Positions 8,686 through 17,099 of a stretch of DNA of 55,066 bases are shown here, in pieces (within the stretch, counting starts at the first letter, position 1; every line of letters begins with the position of its first letter). The translations under genes and the position numbers were made by a program. Source of the stretch: JALYGJ01 sp036558545 (GTDB taxonomy: Bacteria > Chloroflexota > Limnocylindria > Limnocylindrales > CSP1-4); the NCBI GenBank assembly GCA_036558545.1, contig DATBFJ010000008.1, positions 1 to 55,066 on the forward strand, given 5' to 3'. The notes below the pieces were generated by a model, which had not been told where the DNA came from, made no database searches, and saw only the letters and a list, made by a program, of their open reading frames with translations.

Positions 8686-10634
8686 TTGGCGCCCTCGACC
8701 ATTACCTGGTGGTCGTACGAGAACACGAGCGCGTGTGGCTCGACCTCGAGTCGCTCGGTCTGCTTGCCGCGCTCGCCGGTCAGCGGATCGGCGCCGAAGA
8801 TGCGCACGTCCTCGACCATCTCCGTTCCGCGCAGGCCCTGCAGCGCGGCGAATACCTCGCCGCTCAGCACGGCACGGCCAAATGGCCAGCCCGTGCCGTC
8901 AGGCCCGCCGACGATCGGATGGAAGTAGCGGAACAGCACGTCGAGGGCCTGATCCTGTAGCCGGTTGGGATCGCTCCGTTGGCGCGCACGGAGCCGCGCG
9001 ACGACTGTGATCCCGCGGTAGACGGGCGGCTCGACAAGGATGCGCGTGCCGATCAGGCGCGTCTCGTCGAGGCGCTGAGTGATCTTCTCAAGCGTGCCTT
9101 CGGCCGGTACCAGCTGGTCGAATTTGAGTCGGTAGTCGGCCGTTGGCACGGCCGGCACCACGAGCAACCGGACGGATCCGGATTCGGCACCGTCGCCACC
9201 GGTCAGCGCCCGGACGCGCGCGATCTCCGGGGCGGCTTCGCGCGCGATGTGCTCGAAGTCCTCGGCGGTCACGGCCCTGTCGCGCGTGCGCAGCAGGATG
9301 GGCCCGCGCACCTTGGCCGACTCGACGTCCTCGCCGTCCACGCCGCCCTGCCCGGGTCGGCGATTGTCGACGCGGCCGACATACGGGATGGATGCCTTCA
9401 ACACGGTCAGCGCATGAGCGGCGACATTGCCGCCCGCGCCGCCACCGGCGCGATACGTTGGGACGCGCATGTTCGCGCCCTTCGGTGGCACCTTGCCGTA
9501 GTTGCGCGTCGAACCGTCAGGCAAGCGCACCTGCGGTCCGAACTCGATCTCGCCACGCATCGCGTCGAGCACGAAGTGGCGGTCGTCGGGACCAGATGTG
9601 GCAAAGTTGGGCCGCTCGGTCCACTCCGTCCAGTCGTCGCCGGACTCGTTGATCTCGACGACGAGAGCCGTCTCGCCCGCGACGACAGGCTTGTTCTTGA
9701 GCTCGAGGCGCTGGCCGGCAACCCCTTCACCGGTGCCAAGGAACTCGTTGCGCACGAGCTCCGCGTTGATCGCCTCGGCCGTGCCGCCGATGGTGAATGC
9801 GGTCAGCTCCATGATCTCCGGCGAGGCGCTGTAGACGGGCTGTCCCTCCACCGCCTCCACGACTCGGGCGCGCAGCCAGCCGGCGCGTACCTTGTTGATC
9901 GCGAAAGCCGTGTGCTCACGCGGGACGTGCACGATTACATCGCCGGCGCGGTTCAGGCCGCCGGTCGTGTCACGATCGAGATCGCACTTCGCCCAATCGT
10001 CCCCAGTCCATGCCTCCCACACGAGGGGCGGGTTGTTCGGGTCGACGCCGACGCCTTCGATCCGGCAGTCGAAGCGCAGGTTCACTGCGCACGCCGGGGC
10101 GGCATCGCTCAGGCCAACGAGCAGCACGTCGCCGGGCTTGGGCGGGGCATCGAAACAGAAGAAGCCGCCCCGAATCGCGAGCGCGTCGTTGTGGTCTCGC
10201 ACGGCGCTCGGGCCGATCATCGAAGCGACGTTCTGCAGGCTGGTGGCGATGATCGGCCGGTCCTCCGTCGTGCTGAACACGACCGGCGGTTGCGACCCTG
10301 TCCGTACGGTGGCCACCTCCGTGCCGGCGGGAATCGTGACCGTGTCGGGCTGCGGGGCGCTCAGCCAGAACGTCACCGGCGCTGTTGCACCGGTCGGCGG
10401 GAAGAGGCGCACGCCGATCAGATCCAGGAACTTGATGTAGTTCAACTCGGGAACCCGATTGAGCCGATAGAGCATCTGGTCCGTGATCCAGGCGAAGGCT
10501 TCGATAAGCGTGACGCCGGGGTCGGAGACGTTGTGATCGGTCCAGCGCTGTGTGTGCTGCTGGACGAGACGTTTCGCGTCGTCGACGAGATCCTGGAAAC
10601 GGCGATCGTCGAGATTTGGCGCAGGCAGGCTCAT
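8682..10634 (-). CDS. eCIS baseplate assembly protein J-like (Afp11/gp6 type)
   Basis: A 650-residue protein starting MSLPAPNLDD at ATG 10634. The frame is open further upstream, but those codons overlap the gp25-like gene and are not conserved. Features of the TIGR02243-type 'putative baseplate assembly protein' family are visible: WTDHNVSDPGVTLIEAFAW, MLYRLNRVPELNYIKFLDL, FVLDAMRGEIEFG and RTRDRAVTAEDFEHIA. In T4-like machines, gp6/gpJ forms the inner baseplate ring that opens on firing. The gene overlaps both neighbours by 4 nt (gp25-like upstream, gpI-like downstream). The length is typical for eCIS. Confidence 0.9.
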   Translation of the reverse strand: MSLPAPNLDDRRFQDLVDDAKRLVQQHTQRWTDHNVSDPGVTLIEAFAWITDQMLYRLNRVPELNYIKFLDLIGVRLFPPTGATAPVTFWLSAPQPDTVTIPAGTEVATVRTGSQPPVVFSTTEDRPIIATSLQNVASMIGPSAVRDHNDALAIRGGFFCFDAPPKPGDVLLVGLSDAAPACAVNLRFDCRIEGVGVDPNNPPLVWEAWTGDDWAKCDLDRDTTGGLNRAGDVIVHVPREHTAFAINKVRAGWLRARVVEAVEGQPVYSASPEIMELTAFTIGGTAEAINAELVRNEFLGTGEGVAGQRLELKNKPVVAGETALVVEINESGDDWTEWTERPNFATSGPDDRHFVLDAMRGEIEFGPQVRLPDGSTRNYGKVPPKGANMRVPTYRAGGGAGGNVAAHALTVLKASIPYVGRVDNRRPGQGGVDGEDVESAKVRGPILLRTRDRAVTAEDFEHIAREAAPEIARVRALTGGDGAESGSVRLLVVPAVPTADYRLKFDQLVPAEGTLEKITQRLDETRLIGTRILVEPPVYRGITVVARLRARQRSDPNRLQDQALDVLFRYFHPIVGGPDGTGWPFGRAVLSGEVFAALQGLRGTEMVEDVRIFGADPLTGERGKQTERLEVEPHALVFSYDHQVMVEGAK

Positions 10635-11065
10635 GTGGCGGCTCCTTGTGCGGCAGCCCCTTGTGCACCGGGCTCCGGTGGGATCGTGTAGAACGGAAAA
10701 ACGAGGTTGCGCGGGTCGTTCGTGTTCTTGATGCGGTAGCGAACGTCGACGTACATCAGGCTGCGGTCGTCCTCGTCGATTGAAACGAGGATGTCGTCGA
10801 CGTCGATGCGCGGCTCCCAACGCCGCAGGGAAAGCCGGACCTCGTAGACGATTCGGCCCGCGGTCGCCGCGTCTGCGTCGGCAAAGACGAAATCGTGTAT
10901 CGCACAGCCAAAGTCGGGCCGCATGGGCCTCTCGCCATAGGCCGTGCCGATGATCAGCCTGATCGCCTCCTGGATCTCGCGGTCGTCGCTGACCAACTCG
11001 AACCCACCGGTATGGTCGAGCTGAAGCGGAAATGCCCAACCGGCGCCGACGAACTCGTTGCTCAT
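10631..11065 (-). CDS. eCIS baseplate protein, gp25/gpW-like (Afp9 type)
   Basis: A 144-residue protein with the compact gp25/gpW fold signature: QEAIRLIIGTAYGERPMRPDFGC, then an EVRLSLRRWEPRIDV segment. Gp25-like proteins join the sheath's first ring to the baseplate and trigger its contraction. The catalytic lysozyme naming in some families is historical. It ends with a short Ala/Gly/Gln-rich tail. It is coupled by a 4-nt overlap to the downstream gpJ-like gene and lies 4 nt after the PAAR gene. Confidence 0.9.
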   Translation of the reverse strand: MSNEFVGAGWAFPLQLDHTGGFELVSDDREIQEAIRLIIGTAYGERPMRPDFGCAIHDFVFADADAATAGRIVYEVRLSLRRWEPRIDVDDILVSIDEDDRSLMYVDVRYRIKNTNDPRNLVFPFYTIPPEPGAQGAAAQGAAT

Positions 11066-11069
11066 CGAT

Positions 11070-11450
11070 CTAGCCGATCTGGACCGAGGCCACGCCCGGT
11101 CCCGCGGCGGTCGCCGGAGCGACGCACATCGTGCACCTGGATTGAACGTTGGCCGCCGGCTTGCCGCCGATCATCACACTCGTGCTGCCGGAGATGACTC
11201 GGCCGACCTGCATCGTTGGCGATGCGAACGCACCGTCGACGATGCCCGCGTGTGGTGGAGTATTGACGCCGTTGGAGCCCATCACGGCGGCAGCCTTGCC
11301 GCCGATGATCACCGTATTGACGAGATCGATCGTCAGCGGTGCCGAGAAAGGGAGCGGACCTGCTGGCTGCGTGCCGGACGCCGACGGGATCAGATGACTG
11401 GGGCATGTGCCGGTGACCTTGTCGCCCAGGACGAGTGCCGGTGATCCCAT
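11070..11450 (-). CDS. PAAR-repeat spike-tip protein (Afp10 type)
   Basis: A 126-residue protein built of PAAR-like beta repeats: ALVLGDKVTGTCPSH, NTVIIGGKAAAVMGS, TSVMIGGKPAANVQS. The fold sharpens the VgrG spike and binds a metal ion at the tip through His/Cys residues. His19 and the C-terminal RCTMC cysteines are candidates. No extra effector domain is fused, so the tip itself is not a toxin carrier. It sits directly downstream of the spike gene (9-bp gap), as expected for a machine component. Confidence 0.9.
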   Translation of the reverse strand: MGSPALVLGDKVTGTCPSHLIPSASGTQPAGPLPFSAPLTIDLVNTVIIGGKAAAVMGSNGVNTPPHAGIVDGAFASPTMQVGRVISGSTSVMIGGKPAANVQSRCTMCVAPATAAGPGVASVQIG

Positions 11451-11459
11451 CGGTGCCGC

Positions 11460-13184
11460 CTAGTTGAGCTGGATGACGCTGCCGTCGATGTCGACGACGC
11501 CATCCGCCTTGATCGTCACTTTGCCGCCACGCAACGTCAGGTCGTTGTCGGCGCGAACAGTGACGTGCTTGGAGGTGAGCGAGACCTCGTCCATGGACTC
11601 GACAACGACCTTCATGTCTCCCTTGACGTGGACCTGTCGGTTCTTTTCGTCAAGGAGAACGCTGACCTTGCCGTTTTCGGATACCAGCTCGATGCCCGAC
11701 TTCTGGTCAGAGTCGTAGAAGATCAGCTGGTGGCCGAGGCGGGACACAAACCCGCGGCGCAGGACCTTGCCGTTGTCGAATAGCTTGTCGCCGCCCAGGA
11801 GCGGCTTGTCCTTGCCGTTGTACAGGCCGCCGATGACATACGGATGCATCACGTCGCCGTTCTCGAAGGCGACAAGCACCTCGTCGTCAACCTGCGGTAT
11901 GAAGATGCCGCCGCTGTTCGGTCCGGCGCTCGGCTGGGTAACGGATGCCCAGTAGGACTCGTACTGTCCCGACAGCCACGGAAACTTGACCTTGACCCGG
12001 CCCTGCTGCAACGGATCTTCATTGCCCGTGACCACGGCCGTGACCACGCCATAGATCCGGTCGGATCCGGCTTTGCCGTTGGACGGCGCTCCACTGGGCG
12101 CTGCGTGCGCCACGAGGCCGAGCAGGGTTCGCTGGTGGCTGCCGTTGATCTGAAACTCGGTCTGGTAGCTATATCGGCTGAAGGTGTGCTTCGCGCGCGA
12201 GATGACGAAGCGGCCGCTGAACATGTCGGCGACACCGGAGATGTTCACGGCAGTGCCCGGCCGCAGGTCGCCGTTGCCGCGCGATAGCCCTTCAGCCTCG
12301 GCAAAACCGCTGCCTATGTGATTTGCCACGACCTTTGCCGCGGCATCCAGCTCGTCGGACGATGAGCCGGGGTGGTAAGCGTGCACGAACGTGGCGTCGC
12401 CGAATGGCTGAGCCACACTCGCCGGCGTCGTGTCCGACAGCTTTGCCGCGGTCGTGGTCGCAGCCGCCTGGCTGACAAGCTCGCGCTTGTTCTCCCGATC
12501 CCAGCCCCGCACCTCGACCTGGCTGACCTGCTCGGCGGAATTGAGCCGCGGCCGCCACTCGATCAGGTCCTTGCCATATACGAGCTTGTACTCGACGTCC
12601 TCGGCAACCAGGCTGCCCTCACCAGGCGCCGTGGCCGAATCAGTCGGTTTCTTGAAATACAGCTGGCCTTCGTCGACGTACAACACGAAGCCGATCGCCT
12701 TGGCTCTTGATTTGAGGAAGTCCCAGTCGCTCTGATTGGCCTGTGACACGAAGTCGTAGGTCGTCGAGGTCTGATCGATCTGGCCGATATCGATGGCTGC
12801 TGCGCTCGCGACGCGCTTGACGATGTCGGTGTCCGTGACGTTGACGAAGGTGCGTGTCTTGCGGCCGCGATGCAAGCGGTGCGAGATGTCGTAGCCGCGC
12901 ATGTGGACACGATTGCCGGTGGCGTCGAAGTCGCCCGTGATGGCCGTTATCTCGCCCTTGACCAGGGGCTTCTCGATCATGCCGCCGGGCGGAGTGATCT
13001 CAACGATGTGACCGATCTTGTAGATCGGATCCGATTCGCCGAGCGAACGGAACGTGATGGCGAACGATGCCGGCATCGTGACGTCATCGTCCACGACGAC
13101 GATCTCGACGTAGCCCTCAGAAGACGTGTCGACGGGATAGCCGTTGATCTTGATGTCCGGCCAGTTGACGTTGTCGTAGCTCAT
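11460..13184 (-). CDS. VgrG-like central spike protein (Afp8 type, gp27-gp5 fusion)
   Basis: A 574-residue protein. Residues ~1-340 carry the gp27/phage late control D-like hub domain (VHMRGYDISHRLHRG, SDWDFLKSRAKAIGF). Residues ~375-470 are the gp5 OB-fold (Phage_base_V: YGVVTAVVTGNEDPLQQGR, VKVKFPWL, SGGIFIPQVDDEVLVAFENG, PYVIGGLYNG). The C-terminus is a short beta-helix needle stretch. It is a trimeric hub and needle that carries the PAAR tip. The length is normal for eCIS VgrG, with no C-terminal toxin extension. Confidence 0.93.
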   Translation of the reverse strand: MSYDNVNWPDIKINGYPVDTSSEGYVEIVVVDDDVTMPASFAITFRSLGESDPIYKIGHIVEITPPGGMIEKPLVKGEITAITGDFDATGNRVHMRGYDISHRLHRGRKTRTFVNVTDTDIVKRVASAAAIDIGQIDQTSTTYDFVSQANQSDWDFLKSRAKAIGFVLYVDEGQLYFKKPTDSATAPGEGSLVAEDVEYKLVYGKDLIEWRPRLNSAEQVSQVEVRGWDRENKRELVSQAAATTTAAKLSDTTPASVAQPFGDATFVHAYHPGSSSDELDAAAKVVANHIGSGFAEAEGLSRGNGDLRPGTAVNISGVADMFSGRFVISRAKHTFSRYSYQTEFQINGSHQRTLLGLVAHAAPSGAPSNGKAGSDRIYGVVTAVVTGNEDPLQQGRVKVKFPWLSGQYESYWASVTQPSAGPNSGGIFIPQVDDEVLVAFENGDVMHPYVIGGLYNGKDKPLLGGDKLFDNGKVLRRGFVSRLGHQLIFYDSDQKSGIELVSENGKVSVLLDEKNRQVHVKGDMKVVVESMDEVSLTSKHVTVRADNDLTLRGGKVTIKADGVVDIDGSVIQLN

Positions 13185-13193
13185 TTCCGGCTC

Positions 13194-13883
13194 CTACGAC
13201 AGCCGCGCCGCTTCGCGCGGTGTCGGCAGCAGCAGCGACGTGCCCGGTTCGAGGCGCAGCGGATCATCAATGCCGTTGAACGCGGCAAGGCCACGCCAAT
13301 AGCGAGCCTGGCGGTACTCGGCCCAGGCAACCGAGTGGAGGGTCTCGCCCTCAGTCAGGACGTGGACGCGCATGCCCGGCCGCGTGCCGGAGGTGGGGTT
13401 CTGGCGAGGTGTTTCCTGGGGAACTTCCTCGAGCGTGATGTTGCACGTCGCCCGAATGGGTGTGCCGTCGATGCGGAAGAGCGTGTAACGCGCCGAAACG
13501 CTCTTCAGGAAGCCGCGGAAGCCGCTCAAGGCCGAGCTCGAGCCCCACTGGAACATGAGCAGTGGTGGCTGGGGCGTACCGGTTGCACGACTGACCGGCG
13601 TGGGCTTTGTCCAGGTCAGCAGGGTGTCGACATCCTTGGACACGTCGCCCGCGAGCTCCTCAAACGCGTCGAAGAAAATTTCCATGGTCAACCGAGTCGG
13701 ATTGGTCGTCGTGTAATCGGGCTCCGGGGTTGATTCGGCGCCCGGCGCCCGCGGCCGCGTCCACTCGGCGGACTTCTCAACCGTGTACTGCTCGGGGTTG
13801 TATTTGAAGCGCAGCATCATCGGCACTCCAACGCCGTCGACGACGATGAGCATCGCCTTTTCGAGCGCGTTGAGGAGGTCCAT
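13194..13883 (-). CDS. eCIS tube/baseplate adaptor with C-terminal LysM (Afp7 type)
   Basis: A 229-residue protein. The N-terminal ~150 residues resemble CIS tube-associated proteins (LRFKYNPEQYTVEKSAEW, MEIFFDAFEE, FLKSVSARYTLFR). The C-terminal ~55 residues are a LysM-type module (HVLTEGETLHSVAWAEY...WRGLAAFNGIDDP...PGTSLLLP). Afp7/gp53-like proteins lie between the tube start and the baseplate hub. The gene is 9 bp upstream of the spike gene and abuts the second tube gene with a 1-nt overlap at 13883. Confidence 0.88.
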   Translation of the reverse strand: MDLLNALEKAMLIVVDGVGVPMMLRFKYNPEQYTVEKSAEWTRPRAPGAESTPEPDYTTTNPTRLTMEIFFDAFEELAGDVSKDVDTLLTWTKPTPVSRATGTPQPPLLMFQWGSSSALSGFRGFLKSVSARYTLFRIDGTPIRATCNITLEEVPQETPRQNPTSGTRPGMRVHVLTEGETLHSVAWAEYRQARYWRGLAAFNGIDDPLRLEPGTSLLLPTPREAARLS

Positions 13884-14305
13884 CAGCGCGGTCCCAGGAA
13901 GCCGTTATGCACCAGCTCGAGCGTCTCCATGGCGACCTGGTTGCCATTGACGTCGAGGCTGGGGCCGGTCCACCGCGCTGGAAAGACTTCGATCAGCACC
14001 CATTCGGCGACCTCTTCCCCCGCGGGATCGAGAACGCTGATCTGGGCGGTGCCGCGAACGACTCGCAGCTGGATGCTGGCGAGCCAGCTGGCGACAGACA
14101 TCGTGTCCTCGTCGACGGGCCGAGTGAGCCTGACGTTCTCGTACTTGGCGCGACCCGGCAGCCGATGGACGTAGCCGTTCTGGCCGCCCTCTCGATATTC
14201 CTGGATGTCGTACTCGACGTTGAGACCTTCGCACTTCTGCCAGTTGCCCAGTTCGTGGCCGTCGATGGCGACCTTGAAGCGCAGGCCGAGGCCGGGATCA
14301 GCCAT
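13883..14305 (-). CDS. Second tail-tube-like protein (gp19 family; tube initiator, Afp5/Cis1b type)
   Basis: A 140-residue protein of the phage tail tube gp19 family (LRFKVAIDGHELGNWQKCEGL, EYREGGQNGYVHRLPG, VRLTRPV, MSVASWLASIQ). It differs clearly from the main tube gene at 16598. Position between the DUF4157 gene and the LysM adaptor matches the tube-initiator ring that seats the tube on the hub in Afp-like machines. Two tube paralogues with one sheath gene recalls the Streptomyces CIS composition. Confidence 0.87.
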   Translation of the reverse strand: MADPGLGLRFKVAIDGHELGNWQKCEGLNVEYDIQEYREGGQNGYVHRLPGRAKYENVRLTRPVDEDTMSVASWLASIQLRVVRGTAQISVLDPAGEEVAEWVLIEVFPARWTGPSLDVNGNQVAMETLELVHNGFLGPR

Positions 14306-14320
14306 GTGTCACCGCCGTGC

Positions 14321-16003
14321 TCATAGAGCGTCGATCAACGTGCCGCCACGTTCGCGCTCGTGAAGCAACGCGTGGCGCAGGCGGCGCTCGAAGGTGGCAA
14401 AGAGCTCATCCTCGTTACGCCGCAGGTTGTCCCGGAACTGGTCGTCCGGGTCGGTGAACTTCGCGTCGTTCGCCGACGGCGCACGTTGGGTGCTCATCTG
14501 CCGCGGCGTTGCGTCCGTTTCTGATGCCGCCTCGACGACAGGGGCCGCCTGGGCTGAGGCTGCCGCGTCTGCTTGTGCCGTCCGCGGGCCCGGAGTGACG
14601 GCGAGTGGCATCTCGTGCGACTCAGCGGATGCGGCTTCTGCTTCCAGGCGCTGGCCGTGCGCCGTGGTTTCGTCGGGCAGACTCGATCCGAGCCGCCGTT
14701 GCTGGACGACGTGGGTCATCTCGTGCGCCAGCAGCGATTGCGCTTTCTGACCGGTCAGTGGCCCATGCTTGTCGGGCAGAAAGATCTCGCCTCCATGGGT
14801 GAACGCGCGCGCGTCGAGAGCACCTGCCATTTCATTGGCTTTGCTCCCGCGATGGACTCGTACCGGCTCCGCTCCAGTACTCGCACCTGGCGTTTGGGCC
14901 GGAGTCGGGTTGCTCCCGATTGCGGTGGCCGGCGGGAGATTTGGTGCGCGCTGAACAGTCGAGCGCATCACGCGGGCACCGACCAGGGGCGAGGAGGCGC
15001 TGGCCGGCGCGCCCGATACCCGCGGCGCGCGCTGGTGAATGGGCGCGGCCAGACTCGTGGCCAACGCACTTCGCATTTGCGGCAGGGCGGCAGGCACGAC
15101 CGGTTCAACGGCCGCCTGTGCCGTGACCGCCGGCGCGGTCTCGTTCAGAGGCGGCGGCGCGATAGGGTCGGCGGCCGGTGCACGAGGCGTCGCAAGCGGC
15201 AACTCGTGAGATTGAGCAGTTGAACCTGGTGCCGCCGGTGATGCCCGTTCCGCGGTCGCCAGCGGAACGCTTGGTCGCGCGATCGAAGCTTCGATTGGAG
15301 CGCCAAGGCCAAGACGACGCGACTGGCCCAACGTCAACCGCTCAGGCGAGGCGGCCGGTGGCGTTTGCGCCGCAGCGAGTGGCGCTGCCTTGGGCGCGCC
15401 GAGTGGTGCTTGGGACGCGGCCGGTGCCTCCCGCTTGGCGGGCGCGCGCTGGACCGTCGACGCGGTCACAGGCGCACCAAGCCGTCCAACCGGCACTGGC
15501 GGCAGAGACGGCTGCCGCCCGGCAGTAACCAATGACGCGCGAGGCGGTGCCACGCTCGGCGCCGGCGCGCGTTGGGCTGACGCTGCAGCTCGTTCTATCG
15601 GAGCCACGGGTCGATCCAGTTGCGCGGCGTCAACGGGCTTGTGTGCCTGCTCATCGAGCGACGGAATTGGCGTTGCGGACTGTCGTCGACGCAGAGGCGG
15701 CAGTTCTTTCCCGGAGATCGCAGCAATTGCAGTGACGACGTTACGGGCGATGCCCGACGGTGCCTCGAGCCCGCGGCCGTGGCTCAATGGCGCGAGCGCA
15801 ATTGGCGCCGGGGCCGCACCGGCGAGCTCCTCCCGGAACGGCGGCGTAGGTGCGATCAGGGGCGGCTCGCCCACGCTGCGCTGCAGGACGGGCAGGTCGC
15901 GCCAGGCCTGCGGACCATTCGGCCGAACGCTCGCACTGTCCGTCCTGTCCGCAGGCGCGACCGCCGCGCGCTGTGCCCTGTTGAATGGCCACGGCAGGCG
16001 CAT
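14321..16003 (-). CDS. DUF4157 'eCIS core' protein with HEMTH motif and repeated QRAP segments
   Basis: A 560-residue protein. The first ~370 residues are Ala/Pro/Ser-rich and disordered. They contain five QRAP tetrapeptides, two of them in STVQRAP context. A DUF4157 domain follows (VHRGSKANEMAGALDARAFTHG...FLPDKHGPL, LLAHEMTHVVQQ). The HExxH zinc-protease signature falls at 427-431. The C-terminus (DDQFRDNLRRNEDELFATFERRLRHALL) is a charged amphipathic helix. DUF4157 is a marker of eCIS loci, where it is found on effectors and on proteins proposed to help load cargo; protease activity is generally unproven. It sits inside the structural operon, suggesting a machine or loading role rather than an optional effector. 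Confidence 0.85.
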   Translation of the reverse strand: MRLPWPFNRAQRAAVAPADRTDSASVRPNGPQAWRDLPVLQRSVGEPPLIAPTPPFREELAGAAPAPIALAPLSHGRGLEAPSGIARNVVTAIAAISGKELPPLRRRQSATPIPSLDEQAHKPVDAAQLDRPVAPIERAAASAQRAPAPSVAPPRASLVTAGRQPSLPPVPVGRLGAPVTASTVQRAPAKREAPAASQAPLGAPKAAPLAAAQTPPAASPERLTLGQSRRLGLGAPIEASIARPSVPLATAERASPAAPGSTAQSHELPLATPRAPAADPIAPPPLNETAPAVTAQAAVEPVVPAALPQMRSALATSLAAPIHQRAPRVSGAPASASSPLVGARVMRSTVQRAPNLPPATAIGSNPTPAQTPGASTGAEPVRVHRGSKANEMAGALDARAFTHGGEIFLPDKHGPLTGQKAQSLLAHEMTHVVQQRRLGSSLPDETTAHGQRLEAEAASAESHEMPLAVTPGPRTAQADAAASAQAAPVVEAASETDATPRQMSTQRAPSANDAKFTDPDDQFRDNLRRNEDELFATFERRLRHALLHERERGGTLIDAL

Positions 16004-16010
16004 GAGCCTG

Positions 16011-16169
16011 CTACTCCTCCTCGTTCAGGCGGCGATTGATCGCCGCGATCTCGTCAACGAAGCGCAGTCGATCCGGGTGCTCGAGCGAGAGGATGTCGTC
16101 GAGCGACCAGTGCAGGTGGTAGGCCACGTACGCAACCTCCTCGTACAGCCTCTCGGCTGCGTACGTCAG
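16011..16169 (-). CDS. Small eCIS protein (DUF6760-like, 52 residues) with probable CTG start
   Basis: The frame ends at TAG 16011-16013 and is closed upstream by an in-frame TGA near 16185. Its product reads LTYAAERLYEEVAYVAYHLH then a WSLDDILSLEHPDRLRFV segment and INRRLNEEE. It matches, from memory, the short DUF6760 proteins encoded beside tube genes in many eCIS loci. No ATG, GTG or TTG lies before the conserved part. CTG at 16169, overlapping the previous gene's stop as CTGA and preceded by a GGGGGGA run, is the best start. Automated callers are likely to miss it. Function unknown; the position parallels small Afp6. A later GTG at codon 18 would delete the conserved N-terminus. Confidence 0.72.
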   Translation of the reverse strand: MTYAAERLYEEVAYVAYHLHWSLDDILSLEHPDRLRFVDEIAAINRRLNEEE

Positions 16170-16591
16170 GATCCCCCCAGGCGATCACCTGCCATCTCGA
16201 CCGTGAACTCGTGGTTGCACGCCGGACAGATGACTGCGGCCTGACTTGTGCCCTCCTGGTTGACCCGCTTGTAGAGGTCCTGGAGGAAGGCGAGGTCGCT
16301 CGCGAACATGTTCTCGATGATGCCCGGGTGGACCTCGCCGACCCGGCCCAGCCGCGTGATCACTCGCGACAGGAGCAGCACGGTCAGGTACGCCTCGTTC
16401 TCGCGTACTCGTGGATCGCGCAGCGGGATGATCTCGTCCTTGGCGGTGGCCAGGCGCATCACGCCCTCGCGATGAACCGTGCCGCTCGAGTCGACGTAGC
16501 CGCGCGGCAATATGAACGGGAACTCGGTCCGCAGCTCGCTGTGAGCCGCCGCAGCGGCGGCAGACTCCGGCGCGCTGGTCGGGCTGAACAT
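16166..16591 (-). CDS. Conserved eCIS protein with CPAC zinc-like motif (gp26-like baseplate/chaperone candidate)
   Basis: A 141-residue protein: EFPFILPRGYVDSSGTVHRE, VRENEAYLTVLLLSRVITRLG, PGIIENMFASDLAFLQDLYKRVN, then CPACNHEF near the C-terminus. The overall pattern resembles the T4 baseplate-hub chaperone family (PF12322-like) present in phage and eCIS operons between the tube and baseplate genes. Only two cysteines are present, so zinc binding would need His131 or dimerisation. It follows the tube gene by 6 bp and overlaps the small DUF6760-like gene by 4 nt. The family assignment is from memory; the locus membership is secure. Confidence 0.7.
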   Translation of the reverse strand: MFSPTSAPESAAAAAAHSELRTEFPFILPRGYVDSSGTVHREGVMRLATAKDEIIPLRDPRVRENEAYLTVLLLSRVITRLGRVGEVHPGIIENMFASDLAFLQDLYKRVNQEGTSQAAVICPACNHEFTVEMAGDRLGGS

Positions 16592-16597
16592 CTGCTG

Positions 16598-17053
16598 TTA
16601 CGCCCGCTCGATCGACTCGGTGACGATCGAGACCTCTTCCATCAGCACCTCGGTCGCGCCCGCCTTGAGCGTGCCTGTGCTGATCTTGGAAACCCACGCG
16701 TTGGTGAAGTTGTAGCGGCCCACCTCTGAGCCGTCGTACGCCTTGAGAATGACCGAGCCGTTGCGCCGGGCGTCGCTGATCTTGCCCTGGAGTGCCGCCT
16801 CGTGCCAATCCCAAAGCGCCTTGGACGAGTTCTTGGCACGCTTGAGAGTCAGCGTCGCCGGCTTGGGCGCGCCCATCACCTTGTGGTGCACCAGCTTGCC
16901 GTCGGGCGTGTTCTCCTTGAGCTCGATCACGTCGACCTCTGAGGCCAGGCCGCTCACCTCTGAGAACTGGGCGATCTCTGTCCGGTCGATCTCGATAGCG
17001 AAGGTGTACGAAGCCAGCGCATCGCTGGGAAGACTTGGCAGGCCCTTGGCCAT
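16598..17053 (-). CDS. Inner tube protein (Hcp/gp19-like; Afp1/Cis1a type)
   Basis: A 151-residue protein of the gp19 tail tube family (YTFAIEIDRTEIAQFSEVSG, LVHHKVMGAPKPATLTLKR, ALWDWHEAAL, TNAWVSKISTG, VLMEEVSIVTESIERA). Hexameric rings of it stack into the inner tube propelled by the sheath. It is encoded 46 bp after the sheath gene, with a GGAGG site before the ATG, and its length is typical. High stoichiometry is expected relative to the baseplate genes. Confidence 0.93.
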   Translation of the reverse strand: MAKGLPSLPSDALASYTFAIEIDRTEIAQFSEVSGLASEVDVIELKENTPDGKLVHHKVMGAPKPATLTLKRAKNSSKALWDWHEAALQGKISDARRNGSVILKAYDGSEVGRYNFTNAWVSKISTGTLKAGATEVLMEEVSIVTESIERA

Positions 17054-17099
17054 CGGAGGAACCTCCTAACGGGTGGTCGGTGGTTGCTTGAAAGTTCGG

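Noticed and set aside
8979..10691. A 570-codon plus-strand frame opposite the baseplate J-like gene.
   Set aside because: Antisense to a gene with recognisable gpJ features; composition is typical of GC-rich shadow frames.
10635..11039. Extension of the gpJ-like gene by 135 codons at its 5' end.
   Set aside because: These codons overlap the conserved gp25-like gene; ATG 10634 gives a 4-nt overlap and a family-like N-terminus.
11070..11450. PAAR protein as a toxin carrier.
   Set aside because: Only 126 residues, made up of PAAR-like repeats; no fused effector domain.
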